Counted from the stretch's first letter, positions 18,610 through 28,225 are shown. The stretch is 64,000 nucleotides of DNA from JAAYDY01 sp964500225 (GCA_964500225.1 CAZCOA010000002.1:1-64000), one strand, 5' to 3'. Notes: a model not told the origin generated them from the letters alone. A program made the numbers and translations.

Positions 18610-20310
18610 ATGCACACAATGCTGAATAGGTCCATTCTGAGCGTGCTTCTGGCACTCATCCTGAGTGGTATTGCACAGGCGGCCACCGTAGCGGTCAACG
18701 CCGACATCAGCGGTTCGGTGACCTGGACTCCGGACAACGTGTACCAATTGAAAAAGCAGATCTACGTGCTTCCCGGAGCCACATTGACGATCGAGGCCGG
18801 GACGTTGATCAAGAGCTTGCCGGCAGATCAGGGCAGCCTGGCGGTGTGCCGCGGCGCCAAGATTTATGTCAAGGGGACAAAGACACAGCCGGTGATCATG
18901 ACGTCGACAAACGACAACATGACGACGTGGCGCGGTGTTTGCAATGAATGGGGCAACCTGACGATCATGGGCGACGCCTACATTTCGGCATCGCACTACG
19001 GCGGCAGCCCGGTGGTCGTCATGGGCCGCGCCAACACCAAGACCTTCAACGCGCTGAACCAGAAGCAGATGGAAGGCCTTGTGGCTGCCGGACCGACGGA
19101 CACGAAAGTGCTCTACGGCGGCGGCGACGATGACGATGACAGCGGTTCGATCAGTTACCTGTCGCTGCGGTATGGCGGCAAGGTGATCGGCCTGGCCAAT
19201 GAACTGAACGGTCTCTCCCTGGGCGGTGTCGGCCGGGAGACGGATATCTCGCACATCGAGATCATGAACAACGTCGATGACGGCATCGAGATATGGGGCG
19301 GCACGGTCAACATCAAGTACTTTTCCATCTGGAACGTCGGCGACGACAGCTTCGACGTGGACGAGGGATGGCGAGGCAAGGCCCAGTTCGGTTTGCTTGT
19401 TCAGGGCTACAGCGCCGACGCGGCGCAAGGGTCGGGCGTGGGCGATAACATCTTCGAGCTCGACGGCGCGGAAGACTCCGATGCTCAGCCGGTGACCACC
19501 GCGGTCATCTACAACTGCACTGCAATCGGTCAGCCGATTGGCGGAGACCACGGCACCGCGTGGCGCGACAACGCACGCGTCCAGTTCCGCAACTGCATCT
19601 TCATGGATCTGGGGGAGGTCCTGGTGAAGTGCGACAATGTCGATGGTGACGGCGCCAATGGTTACGGCTACAACGGGACACTGTCCTGGGCCTCGACGTG
19701 GACGACGCCGAGCGTGGCAAATCCACCCTACTACACCGCACAGGTCGATGGCTACCTCGCTGAAATCAGAGACAGCGTGTTCTTCCGAAACAACTATGCC
19801 TCGGCTTACACGGAATCGACGGCTCGCGGCGTGCACCAGGCATCGATGAACAACGTGACCGCAACCCTCCAGCCGATCCAGAACATCGTCCGTGGCACGC
19901 CGGTAACGCGAGGCGGCTTGATGATGCTGCCGGTAACGTACCTGAATCCTTGTGCGGCGAACGATGCCGTAACCAGCGTCGCGACGGCTCCGGCGGACGG
20001 TTTCTTCACGCCGGCTCCGTTCCGCGGCGCTTTCAGCGCCACGCACAACTGGCTGGCCGGTTGGACGGCGGCTGACGCCTACGGCATGATCGACACAAGC
20101 ATGAACACCGAAGATCCTCCGGCCGAAGCACAGGTCACCTACTCGGTCTTCTTCCCCACCGAGAACGGTAAGGTGTACACAGTGGAAGTCTCGACCGACC
20201 TGAAGACGTGGACGCCCTTGGGTTGCATCGTCGGCAACGGCAGCCCGATGTCCCTGACGGACTTGGCCCCCGTCGATGCCGGCAAGTTCTACCGCGTGTC
20301 GAACCAGTAG
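18610..20310 (+). CDS. Secreted beta-helix surface protein of the TonB locus
   Basis: A 566-residue protein with a signal peptide ending AQAAT near residue 25. It begins ISGSVTWTPDNVYQLKKQIYVLPGATLTIEAGTLI, the stereotyped cap of a family of secreted beta-helix proteins, followed by a run of beta-strand coils: YLSLRYGGKVI, ISHIEIMNNVDDGIEIWGGTVNIKYFSIWNVGDDSFDVDEGW and VIYNCTAIG. An acidic GGGDDDDDSGS loop near residue 175 may bind calcium. The last 70 residues (TYSVFFPTENGKVYTVEVSTDL) form a separate beta domain. It sits just ahead of a receptor operon and may be the ligand-capturing partner; this is inferred from position only. Confidence 0.75.
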   Translation: MHTMLNRSILSVLLALILSGIAQAATVAVNADISGSVTWTPDNVYQLKKQIYVLPGATLTIEAGTLIKSLPADQGSLAVCRGAKIYVKGTKTQPVIMTSTNDNMTTWRGVCNEWGNLTIMGDAYISASHYGGSPVVVMGRANTKTFNALNQKQMEGLVAAGPTDTKVLYGGGDDDDDSGSISYLSLRYGGKVIGLANELNGLSLGGVGRETDISHIEIMNNVDDGIEIWGGTVNIKYFSIWNVGDDSFDVDEGWRGKAQFGLLVQGYSADAAQGSGVGDNIFELDGAEDSDAQPVTTAVIYNCTAIGQPIGGDHGTAWRDNARVQFRNCIFMDLGEVLVKCDNVDGDGANGYGYNGTLSWASTWTTPSVANPPYYTAQVDGYLAEIRDSVFFRNNYASAYTESTARGVHQASMNNVTATLQPIQNIVRGTPVTRGGLMMLPVTYLNPCAANDAVTSVATAPADGFFTPAPFRGAFSATHNWLAGWTAADAYGMIDTSMNTEDPPAEAQVTYSVFFPTENGKVYTVEVSTDLKTWTPLGCIVGNGSPMSLTDLAPVDAGKFYRVSNQ

Positions 20311-20332
20311 CTCCGAACTTCACTGATGGGAG

Positions 20333-20412
20333 GTGTCCGCCGGGGCAACGACGGACACGATGAAGTGAAACGTGGCGATCTGGCGGCAGGCGTCATCATC
20401 ATCCGCCTGCCG
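20333..20412 (+). promoter_or_regulatory. Two stem-loops between the beta-helix gene and the receptor operon
   Basis: The first pairs GTGTCCG (20333-20339) with CGGACAC (20352-20358), and the second pairs CGGCAGGCG (20384-20392) with CGCCTGCCG (20404-20412). No T-run follows either, so full termination is unlikely. They could protect the upstream message or lower read-through into the next gene, whose GTG start is at 20440. Confidence 0.45.
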
Positions 20413-20439
20413 TCGGACCGCCTCAATGAGAGGTGACAG

Positions 20440-21684
20440 GTGACAAGCTTTTTGAGTATTCTGTCAGGCGTGGCGTTGGTCCTCAGCGTGTCTCTTGCCG
20501 GCTGCGAACCTGGAAAGGCTTCCGGACACGCCGCAACCGAAGCCGCCCGGGCGGCTTCGGACGAGGGCCCGACCGATTTGGCGCCGTACCGAATAGAGCT
20601 CATCGAGCTGGCATTGCGGGCTGCGACGGCGATCCCTCGGGATCCCCACTTGAAGGACCGTTCCCGCGCGCAGCAGTTGGTTGCGACGACCTGCCTCAAG
20701 TTGGGTCGGCCCGACCTGGCCGTCACGGCGGCCGACGGAATCGAGAATTGGCGTCGCGGCGCCGTGCACGCCGACCTAGCCTGCTACTATGCACTGCGGA
20801 ATCAACCTGAACCGGCCCGCCGCCACGCCTCCGTGGCCGCCGATATGTGCAACATAACGGACGACTGGCGACGCGACCGCCTCCGGACGATGGTTGCCCA
20901 AGCTCTTGTTTTGCTCGGCGACGACGCCGAGGCCGAGCGATTCGAGTCGGCCGTCACGGAGGAAGCGGAGCGCGGCAAGGTGATCGGCGCCCGGGCCGCT
21001 CGAGCCGCCGAAGGCTCCTTCGATGAGCAATTGGCCGCCATGGATGGTTTGCTGGCCCTTGGCGGTTTCGACGTAACGGTCAATACGCTCACTGCATGCA
21101 CCGAACTCTTCAAACGATTCTATGCCACCCCTGAACGTCGCGACCTCATTGAGCGGCGCATCCGCACTTCATCCGAATCGCTTCCTCTGCTGGTGCGACT
21201 GAACCTGTTCCTGAAGCTGACCGACCATGCCTTGGAAAATCAGGACCGGACCACGGCCCTACGCTTGCTTGACGAGGCCGAGGCCATAAGCGATGGCTCG
21301 GCGTGGCCGCTGCGTCATGGAGTTCCGATGGTTGCACGTCTGGCGGCGGCTCGTGCCCGGGCAGGCGATGTGACTCGTGCCCGCGAGCAAGCCGACAACG
21401 CGTTGGCCACCTATGACAGCCACCGCGACAATATCACGAATATCGACCGGGCAGGAATCCTTCGGCCCATCGCCGAGGCATACCGAGCGCTCGGCGATGC
21501 GGACAAGGCGCGATCGATCTACCGTCGTGCGGTGGACGAAGGGATGGAGAACCCGAATTCGAGGCCACGAGCCGAGGATGTGGCGGCCACGTGCTGCTCA
21601 ATGGCCCTTCACGACGTGGCGCCGGACGCGGCGCTATGGGCGCGCCTCCGGGGTATCGTCGAGGGGCTGGGTCACCCATGGTGA
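20440..21684 (+). CDS. TPR-like lipoprotein
   Basis: A 414-residue protein with a signal peptide and lipobox (SLAGC, Cys near residue 22), so it should be anchored to a membrane from the outside of the cytoplasm. The rest is an all-helical array rich in Ala, Arg and Leu with repeat-like pairs (LVATTCLKLGRPDLAVTAAD, ARARAGDVTRAREQADNAL, EAYRALGDADKARSIYRRA), consistent with degenerate tetratricopeptide repeats. The GTG start follows GAGAGG. Its stop overlaps the receptor start by seven bases, so synthesis is coupled to the receptor. A chaperone, docking or sensing role is possible; nothing more specific can be read. Confidence 0.75.
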   Translation: MTSFLSILSGVALVLSVSLAGCEPGKASGHAATEAARAASDEGPTDLAPYRIELIELALRAATAIPRDPHLKDRSRAQQLVATTCLKLGRPDLAVTAADGIENWRRGAVHADLACYYALRNQPEPARRHASVAADMCNITDDWRRDRLRTMVAQALVLLGDDAEAERFESAVTEEAERGKVIGARAARAAEGSFDEQLAAMDGLLALGGFDVTVNTLTACTELFKRFYATPERRDLIERRIRTSSESLPLLVRLNLFLKLTDHALENQDRTTALRLLDEAEAISDGSAWPLRHGVPMVARLAAARARAGDVTRAREQADNALATYDSHRDNITNIDRAGILRPIAEAYRALGDADKARSIYRRAVDEGMENPNSRPRAEDVAATCCSMALHDVAPDAALWARLRGIVEGLGHPW

Positions 21685-24656
21685 GACGAGCGGTTTGCGG
21701 GGCACTGCTGGGAGCTGTCCTGCTTGGGGCCGCCGGCCACGTGCTGGCGCAGCACACCGGCTCTATTCGCGGCATGGTGTACGACGACGAGTTTGATGCG
21801 CCGTTGGGGCTGGCCCAGGTCACGATTGCCGAAACGGGCCAGAAGGTAACCGCGACCGACCAGGGTAATTACGTGTTTGGCGACGTGCAGCCCGGAACGT
21901 ACACGCTGGTGTTCTGGAAGGAGGGGTACACGCGGCAAGTGCGAGCGAACGTAACAGTGGCGCCCGGCCGGATGACCGAAGTGGACGGCCGGTTGACCGG
22001 AGAATTCACTGAAATGGAGGAGTTTGTGGTTCAAGACATCCAGGTCGGGGGCGGGGAGGCGGCACTGCTCAGCCTGCGTGTCGAGAGCCCGGCGCAGATC
22101 GATGCCATCAGCAGCGAGATGATGAGTGCCGCCGGGCTGGGAGACGCCGGCCAAGCCCTGAAACTGGTTGTCGGAGCAACGGTCCAGGACGGCAAGTACG
22201 CCGTCATCCGCGGCCTTCCCGACCGCTATGTGAATTCGCAGATGAACAGCGTTCGCCTGCCGACGGCCGACGCCGATAAGCGCGCCGTGCAACTCGACCA
22301 GTTCCCGTCCGACGTGATCGAAAGCGTCCGCGTCAGCAAGACGTTCACACCCGATCAGCAGGGAGATGCGTCGGGAGGCGCCGTCAACATTCTGCTGAAA
22401 AGCATCCCTGATGAAACCATCGTGAAATTCGGCAGCAAATACAACTACAACACCAACCTCCGGGAGAGCGACGAGTTCCTTACGAGCCGCAGCGGCGGCG
22501 TGAACCGGTGGGGCAAGCGGAACGACATGAGCATCCCGATGGGAAGCGAGTCGTGGCCGCGGTCCGTCGGCGTGAGCCGCGACGAGGCGCCGACGGATTA
22601 TGATTGGTCGGCGACCCTGGGCGGGAAAAAATCCCTGATCGAGGATGTGAACATCGGCGGTCTGGCGAACTTTTTCTATAAGCGAGACAGTTCGTTCCAC
22701 AAAGGGGAAATCGACGATTCATTCTGGGTCGAGAAACGAGGAGGCCCCCTGGTTCCGCAGAGGCATCAGGTCGCCGGCAGCGACGACTTCAAGACCTCGC
22801 TGTTCGACATCACCAGGGGCAAGCAGGAAGTGCAGTGGGGCGGTCTGGTGACCACCGGCATCGAGTTCGGCGGGCAGTCGGTCTCGGCTGCGTACATGTA
22901 CACACGTATTGCCGAGGATGCGGCCACGCTGGCCGAGAACACCCGAGGCAAAGAGTACTACTTTCCCACTTACAACCGGTTCGATTCGCGTCATCCAGGC
23001 AACGCCCAGCGAGATCTGTCGCCCTACTTGCGCACCGAGACGCTCACCTACTCGGAACGGATCACCGAGACGTTTCAGATTCGCGGCGAGCACAAGGCGC
23101 CGATCGCAGAGTTCGGGATGGACCGCATACTGACGCTCCTGCCGCCGGAATTGGACTGGACATGGGCACATAGCACGGCGAGGCTCTGGGAACCGGACAA
23201 ACGCCAGTTCGGATCGATGTGGTGGGCGCGTTCGTATAACGCGGGTTTCCCGCCGTGGGTGCCCCCGTTCGAGACCGAGGAAACCCACCGTCCTTACAAG
23301 CCCAGCGCCACGTTCATGCTCGGCAATGTGCAGCGCATCTGGAAGGAGATCGAAGAACAGAGCGATCAGTACTCGTTCAACATCACGTTTCCGTTCCGGC
23401 AGTGGACCGACACGGAGGGTTATGTCAAGGTAGGCCGCTTTCACGACATGGTGGAGCGCATCTACGACCAGAACTCGTTCAGCAATTTCAACGACAACGC
23501 CGCCCATTACAAGGGGGCGTGGGAAGAGCTCTGGAGCGACAAGTTCCCATGGGAACACCATCCGATGACGCCGGCGGAAATCGACGTGGACTACTTCGGA
23601 GACCAAAAGATTACGGCTTGGTACTGGATGACCGACTTTCCCCTTGTCAAACAGTTCAAGATAATCGGCGGCGCTCGCTTCGAGAAGACCTGGCTCAGCA
23701 TCAAGAACGATGCCGAGAAGGACGCGACGTGGATGCCTTTGAACGGCGTGGGCATCACGAAGCTCACCGCCGACGAAGCCGACGTCGATTTCTACGCGCG
23801 GGACATTCTTCCGTCCATTGGCGGCGTCTTTTCGCCGACCGAGCAGATTTCGCTTCGCGGCACCATCGCCCGCACCGTGGCCCGACAGACGTTCAAGGAA
23901 CTGACGCCCATCCAACAGATGGAGTTCCTCGGAGGCGACGTCTTCATCGGCAACCCAAGCCTCGAAATGAGTCACCTGCGGAACTGGGACCTCCGCCTGG
24001 ACTACACGCCGTACAGGGGCGGCCTGGTCTCGACGAGCTACTTCAAGAAAGACATCAAGGACCCGATCGAGTATGTCCAGCGCAACGCCGGGTTCACCTA
24101 CACAATGCCCCTGAACTATCCTGACGGCACGCTCCACGGGTGGGAGTTCGAAGTACGTCAGGACGTTGGCAGATTCTGGACTCCGCTGGCGGGTCTGACC
24201 GTCGGTGGCAACGCCACCCTGATCAGCTCCGAGGTGACGCTCCCCGAGGACGAGGTTGAGCAGTTCGAGGCCCTGAAGGTGCCTATCACCACCCGCGACA
24301 TGGTCAATGCTCCCAAGTACCTCTACAACCTGTTTATGACCTACAACATCGCGGCCACGGGGACTGAGTTGGGCGCCTTCTATACGGTCAAAGGCGACAC
24401 CCTCGTCGCCGGCGGCGGACAATCCGGCGGGTGCTTCGTCCCGGACGTCTATGCGATGGCACACGACAGTTTCAGTGTCAGTATCGCGCAGAAGCTGGGC
24501 AAGTACCTGCAACTGAGGATTCAAGCCAAGAATCTGACGAATCCACGCATTCGGACGGAGTATCGCAGTGATTACGTGGCGCGGAGCCGAATCCGATCAT
24601 CCTACCAGGAGGGGGTGGATTTCTCGATCGGACTCTATGCACAGTTCGATTTCTGA
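21678..24656 (+). CDS. TonB-dependent outer-membrane receptor with carboxypeptidase-regulatory-like domain
   Basis: A 992-residue receptor that should form an outer-membrane barrel with a plug. A signal peptide (residues 1-24) is followed by a carboxypeptidase-D regulatory-like domain at about 26-105 (GSIRGMVYDDEFDAPLGLAQV, GNYVFGDVQPGTYTL). A TonB-box-like EEFVVQDI lies near 114, and the plug includes VIRGLPDRYVNSQMNSVRL and SVRVSKTFTPDQQGDASGGAV. A large beta-barrel region follows, ending in GLYAQFDF with the terminal aromatic residue used for barrel assembly. The ATG at 21678 overlaps the lipoprotein stop. Downstream genes encode its dedicated motor. The substrate is unknown; no iron or B12 gene is adjacent. 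Confidence 0.92.
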   Translation: MVRRAVCGALLGAVLLGAAGHVLAQHTGSIRGMVYDDEFDAPLGLAQVTIAETGQKVTATDQGNYVFGDVQPGTYTLVFWKEGYTRQVRANVTVAPGRMTEVDGRLTGEFTEMEEFVVQDIQVGGGEAALLSLRVESPAQIDAISSEMMSAAGLGDAGQALKLVVGATVQDGKYAVIRGLPDRYVNSQMNSVRLPTADADKRAVQLDQFPSDVIESVRVSKTFTPDQQGDASGGAVNILLKSIPDETIVKFGSKYNYNTNLRESDEFLTSRSGGVNRWGKRNDMSIPMGSESWPRSVGVSRDEAPTDYDWSATLGGKKSLIEDVNIGGLANFFYKRDSSFHKGEIDDSFWVEKRGGPLVPQRHQVAGSDDFKTSLFDITRGKQEVQWGGLVTTGIEFGGQSVSAAYMYTRIAEDAATLAENTRGKEYYFPTYNRFDSRHPGNAQRDLSPYLRTETLTYSERITETFQIRGEHKAPIAEFGMDRILTLLPPELDWTWAHSTARLWEPDKRQFGSMWWARSYNAGFPPWVPPFETEETHRPYKPSATFMLGNVQRIWKEIEEQSDQYSFNITFPFRQWTDTEGYVKVGRFHDMVERIYDQNSFSNFNDNAAHYKGAWEELWSDKFPWEHHPMTPAEIDVDYFGDQKITAWYWMTDFPLVKQFKIIGGARFEKTWLSIKNDAEKDATWMPLNGVGITKLTADEADVDFYARDILPSIGGVFSPTEQISLRGTIARTVARQTFKELTPIQQMEFLGGDVFIGNPSLEMSHLRNWDLRLDYTPYRGGLVSTSYFKKDIKDPIEYVQRNAGFTYTMPLNYPDGTLHGWEFEVRQDVGRFWTPLAGLTVGGNATLISSEVTLPEDEVEQFEALKVPITTRDMVNAPKYLYNLFMTYNIAATGTELGAFYTVKGDTLVAGGGQSGGCFVPDVYAMAHDSFSVSIAQKLGKYLQLRIQAKNLTNPRIRTEYRSDYVARSRIRSSYQEGVDFSIGLYAQFDF

Positions 24657-24662
24657 CAGCAC

Positions 24663-25559
24663 ATGTCGTGGAGGCTGAGACAGGCCATGAGACAGCCGAA
24701 TCAAGAGTGGATCCGTGAAGTGCCGGGGCCGGCGATGCCGCGCCGGGGTCCGGCGGCACTTGCCGGGGTGGCAGGCCGTTGGCAATCCCTTTTCCTCGTT
24801 GTCATGCTTTTAGCTGCGCTGTGTATTTCCGTGGCACTCGGCGCGGACGAGGCAACCGTGTCGTCCGTGAGTGTGGACGACACGCGGGCCGTTCTCGAAA
24901 AGTGGGTCGAGACGCGACGGATCATCGCACAGACTCGCCGGGAATGGGCTGCCGGCCGCGAAACGCTCAACGACCAGGTCGCCATGATCGAACGGGAGAT
25001 CGGATCGACGCGCGCCCGTATCGCCGAGATACGTAAGAACATCGACGAGGCCGACACCAGCCGCGACGCCCTTGTTGCGGAAAACGAACAACTCAAGGCC
25101 ACGGCGGCCGAGTTGAAAAGCAGGATCACCGATCTGGAGCGTCGCACCATCGCCCTGCTGCCCCGACTGCCCGACCGGTTTCGCCATCATGTGGCCGAGC
25201 TCGTAGCTCGTCTGCCTGCGGACCCGCAAACCACCACGATGTCCTTGTCCATACGTTTTCAAAATGTGATCGGCATCCTCAACGAGGCCAACAAGTTCAA
25301 CCGCCAAGTCCTAGTCGAGTCCGAGGTGCGGACGCTTCCCGACGGAACCCAGGTCCAAGTGACCGTGCTCTACGTAGGTCTGGGGCAGGCCTACTACGTC
25401 GGCGACAACGGCGCGGTCGCAGGGATCGGCACTGTCGGCGAAGAGGGCTGGACGTGGTTGCCCAACAACGACATCGGCGGTGCGGTAACCCAAGCCGTTG
25501 CGATTCTCAGGAACGAACAGGTGGCCGATTTCGTGAAGCTGCCGATTTCCATCAAGTAA
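24663..25559 (+). CDS. DUF3450-like exported coiled-coil protein
   Basis: A 298-residue protein with a hydrophobic segment at about residues 41-60 (signal peptide or anchor), then a long coiled coil (RETLNDQVAMIEREIGSTRARIAEIRKNIDEADT and so on; about 85-160). The C-terminal globular part includes SIRFQNVIGILNEANKFNRQV, VTVLYVGLGQAYYVGDNGAVAG and VTQAVAILRNEQVADFVKLPI. This matches the DUF3450 family, which in Gammaproteobacteria precedes TtpC-type proton-channel genes in TonB2 systems. Start is uncertain: 24663 has no clear ribosome site, and ATG at 24687 follows GGAGG at a long distance. The next gene starts 17 bases later. Confidence 0.85.
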   Translation: MSWRLRQAMRQPNQEWIREVPGPAMPRRGPAALAGVAGRWQSLFLVVMLLAALCISVALGADEATVSSVSVDDTRAVLEKWVETRRIIAQTRREWAAGRETLNDQVAMIEREIGSTRARIAEIRKNIDEADTSRDALVAENEQLKATAAELKSRITDLERRTIALLPRLPDRFRHHVAELVARLPADPQTTTMSLSIRFQNVIGILNEANKFNRQVLVESEVRTLPDGTQVQVTVLYVGLGQAYYVGDNGAVAGIGTVGEEGWTWLPNNDIGGAVTQAVAILRNEQVADFVKLPISIK

Positions 25560-25576
25560 CCGGGAAAGCCAAAACT

Positions 25577-27061
25577 ATGAAACTGAACCGTGTCGCCCTT
25601 GTCGTGTCGGTGCTCTGTGTATCCTCGGTCATGGGCCAAGAGCCCGGCAATGCACCCGGCGCATCCGGGGAAACGGCCTTCCAGTCCGCCTCGCAGACGG
25701 CTCATCGGCAACTGGCCGAGAGTCTCGAGGAACTCGCCGCGTTGAACCAGGAAATCGCTTCTCAGAAGGTTCCGCTCAGCCGTCGTCTGAACGAATTGGA
25801 GCAGGAACTGGCCGACTTGCGCAAACAGTATCAAGACGCCTCGAAGCAGCTCGATGCCAGGACCCTGGACGTGACGAATATGCGCAAGAGCATTGCCGCG
25901 CACCAGGAAGAGCAGCAATACCTATCGAACCTTCTCGCCGAGTACTTGCGCCAATTCGAATCGCGGCTGCACATCGTGGAACTGCAGCAATATCGTGAGG
26001 CAATCGACACGGCCTCCCGCACCGCCAATGCCAAGGACCTGTCCCCACAGCAGGTGTTCCAGGCACAGTTGACTGCCGTTGACGTCTCATTGGCCCGACT
26101 TGACGCCGTACTCGGAGGCACGCGATTCGCAGGTCGCGCCGTCGGCGAAGGATCCCGCGTCCGTCCCGGCACCTTCGTGCTTGTAGGGCCGGCTGCCCTG
26201 TTTGGCAGCGACGACGGCCAGAGCCTCGGCACCGCCGAACAGGTACTCGGATCGCTCGAACCGACGGTCCTCCCATTTGGCGACGCCTCCGATGCACTCG
26301 CGGCTGCCGAACTGGTCGCCACGGGAAGCGGCTGGTTCCCGCTCGATCCGACGCTCGGGCACGCCCATAAGGTGGAATCCACACAGGAAACCTTGGTCGA
26401 ACACATCCGCAAGGGCGGCCCCGTCATGGTCCCCATCCTGTTACTGGCCGCCACAGCCCTGCTTGTCGCGGTTTATAAGTGGATGGTCTTGTCTCTCCTG
26501 AGGAAACCATCGCCGAAACGCATTGAGGCGTTGCTGAAGGCGGTTGCCTCTGGCGATCGCGCGGCCATGGTCGCCGCCTCGGCTGCCATCCGCGGCCCCG
26601 TCGGTCAGATGCTTGCCGCGGGCGTCGAGCACATCGACGAACCGCGCGACCTGATCGAAGAAGTCATGTACGAGAAGGTGTTGGCCACGCGGTTGAAGGT
26701 CAATCGCCTGCTTCCGTTCGTCGCCATCAGTGCCTCGTCGGCGCCGCTCCTTGGGCTCCTCGGTACCGTCACCGGCATCATCAACACCTTCAAACTCATT
26801 ACCGTCTTCGGTTCGGGCGATGTCAAGACGTTGTCGGGCGGCATCAGCGAGGCCCTCATCACCACCGAGTTCGGACTCATTGTGGCGATTCCCTCGCTGC
26901 TTCTCTATGCGTTTCTGTCCCGCAAGGCTCGCGGCATCGTGGACCAGATGGAGAAGGCGGCCATCGCGTTCGTCAACCAGATCAGCAAGCAAGCGGACCG
27001 GGCGAACCGGATCGCCCCGACGGCCGCTGCAACAGGAATTGTCGAGCCGAGGACGGCCTGA
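25577..27061 (+). CDS. TtpC-like MotA/TolQ/ExbB proton-channel protein with exported N-terminal domain
   Basis: A 494-residue inner-membrane protein. A signal peptide (1-20) leads into a periplasmic coiled-coil domain (about 30-150) and a globular region. A first transmembrane helix lies near 290 (VPILLLAATALLVAVYKWMV), and a TolQ/ExbB channel region follows with LLPFVAISASSAPLLGLLGTVTGIINTF and ISEALITTEFGLIVAIPSLLLYAFL. This two-part layout is that of TtpC, the extra ExbB-like protein of TonB2 systems that helps energise TonB. The start at ATG 25577 has no strong ribosome site; the frame is open upstream, but it overlaps the DUF3450-like gene. Confidence 0.88.
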   Translation: MKLNRVALVVSVLCVSSVMGQEPGNAPGASGETAFQSASQTAHRQLAESLEELAALNQEIASQKVPLSRRLNELEQELADLRKQYQDASKQLDARTLDVTNMRKSIAAHQEEQQYLSNLLAEYLRQFESRLHIVELQQYREAIDTASRTANAKDLSPQQVFQAQLTAVDVSLARLDAVLGGTRFAGRAVGEGSRVRPGTFVLVGPAALFGSDDGQSLGTAEQVLGSLEPTVLPFGDASDALAAAELVATGSGWFPLDPTLGHAHKVESTQETLVEHIRKGGPVMVPILLLAATALLVAVYKWMVLSLLRKPSPKRIEALLKAVASGDRAAMVAASAAIRGPVGQMLAAGVEHIDEPRDLIEEVMYEKVLATRLKVNRLLPFVAISASSAPLLGLLGTVTGIINTFKLITVFGSGDVKTLSGGISEALITTEFGLIVAIPSLLLYAFLSRKARGIVDQMEKAAIAFVNQISKQADRANRIAPTAAATGIVEPRTA

Positions 27062-27100
27062 TGTGCCGCAAGGTAACCAGCCTCCCCAAGGGTGTCGGCT

Positions 27101-27775
27101 ATGAGTATGGACACGATCGTTGACTGTCTGGCACTGGCGCGCGAACAGCTCCTTGACCTGTGGAGCCAAGCCGTTGTCATTTGGATTTCCGGCGGTTGGT
27201 GCATGCCGGCTCTCGCCGCCATGGCCATGGTTATGTTTGCCCTGGGAATGCATGTCCATCTTCGTCTGCGCGAAAAGGGATTCCTGTCGGTCCCCGAGAA
27301 AACGTGGCGCCGATGGATCGACTGCCCCCAGCAGCGACGAGGCCCCATCGGCGATCTACTCGACTTCGTCACGGGAACGTCGTCCCTGCAGGACATGGCT
27401 GTGTTCTTTCACGAGCTCCGCACCGCCGAGGTCGCCCCATTCGAACGAGATCTGCGAATCATGAAGATCTGCGTCAGCGCGGTGCCTCTGGTCGGGCTCC
27501 TTGGTACGGTCACCGGCATGCTCACCACCTTTCACGCCCTGGCCACCGGCTCAGGCGGCGAGAAGACCATGAGCATGATTGCCGCAGGCATCAGCGAGGC
27601 ACTGATCACCACCGAAACAGGGCTCGTGATTGCCTTGCCCGGCCTCTTTTTCCAATATCAGTTGGCTCGAAAACACGAACGGTACAAGGCCTTTCTCGCC
27701 CACCTCGAAACCGTCTGCACACAGAGGATCTACAAGACGCTGAAGGAAGGCCGATCGGCTGCAGGTGTCGTTTGA
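27101..27775 (+). CDS. exbB: ExbB-like proton-channel subunit
   Basis: A 224-residue MotA/TolQ/ExbB-family protein that uses the proton gradient to drive TonB. A first helix near residues 28-48 (GGWCMPALAAMAMVMFALGM) is followed by a cytoplasmic loop. The family's channel segments follow: VSAVPLVGLLGTVTGMLTTFHAL and ISEALITTETGLVIALPGLFFQYQL. It is the second such channel gene in tandem. I chose the ATG at 27101 nine bases after AGGG; GTG at 27092 is possible. It directly precedes exbD. Confidence 0.93.
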   Translation: MSMDTIVDCLALAREQLLDLWSQAVVIWISGGWCMPALAAMAMVMFALGMHVHLRLREKGFLSVPEKTWRRWIDCPQQRRGPIGDLLDFVTGTSSLQDMAVFFHELRTAEVAPFERDLRIMKICVSAVPLVGLLGTVTGMLTTFHALATGSGGEKTMSMIAAGISEALITTETGLVIALPGLFFQYQLARKHERYKAFLAHLETVCTQRIYKTLKEGRSAAGVV

Positions 27776-27800
27776 ACAGGGTTTCATCCGGGGAACTACC

Positions 27801-28214
27801 ATGGGACGTTTTCGTGAAATGTCATCCGACGAAGGCGGCGAGGCCGGCATCGATATGTCGCCGCTGATGGACTGCGTTTTCATCCTCCTGATCTTCTTCA
27901 TCGTCACGACGACGTTCGTCGAGGAGACCGGCATTGAAGTCGATCGGCCTCAGGCCGGCAGCGGCGTCAACCTCGAGAAGACCAGCATTCTGATCGCCCT
28001 GACGGACCGCGGCGAAGTCGTCTATGGCGGCAAGGAGATCGGTCTGGCGGGCGTGCAACCGCTGGTTCGCAGAATGATCCAGAAAGAAGACGTGCCCGTC
28101 ATCATCCAGGCCGACAGTTCGTCCCAGTCCGGGATGCTGGTGCGTATCATCGACGAAGCCAAACTCGCCGGTGCAACCAAGGTCAGCGTCGCTACTGCGC
28201 GCAAGAGAAGTTAG
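27801..28214 (+). CDS. exbD: ExbD-like biopolymer transport protein
   Basis: A 137-residue protein with the ExbD layout: a short N-terminal cytoplasmic segment, IDMSPLMDCVFILLIFFIVTTTF (single transmembrane helix, with the conserved Asp of SPLMD), then a periplasmic domain with SILIALTDRGEVVYGGKEI and VPVIIQADSSSQSGMLVRIID. It works with ExbB and TonB to transmit energy across the periplasm. ATG at 27801 follows GGGGA; a GTG at 27765 inside exbB would add 12 residues. Confidence 0.92.
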   Translation: MGRFREMSSDEGGEAGIDMSPLMDCVFILLIFFIVTTTFVEETGIEVDRPQAGSGVNLEKTSILIALTDRGEVVYGGKEIGLAGVQPLVRRMIQKEDVPVIIQADSSSQSGMLVRIIDEAKLAGATKVSVATARKRS

Positions 28215-28225
28215 GTGAAGCGCCC

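Noticed and set aside
22719..24524. 601-codon minus-strand open frame opposite the TonB receptor
   Set aside because: Antisense shadow of the receptor barrel; no start site and no motif.
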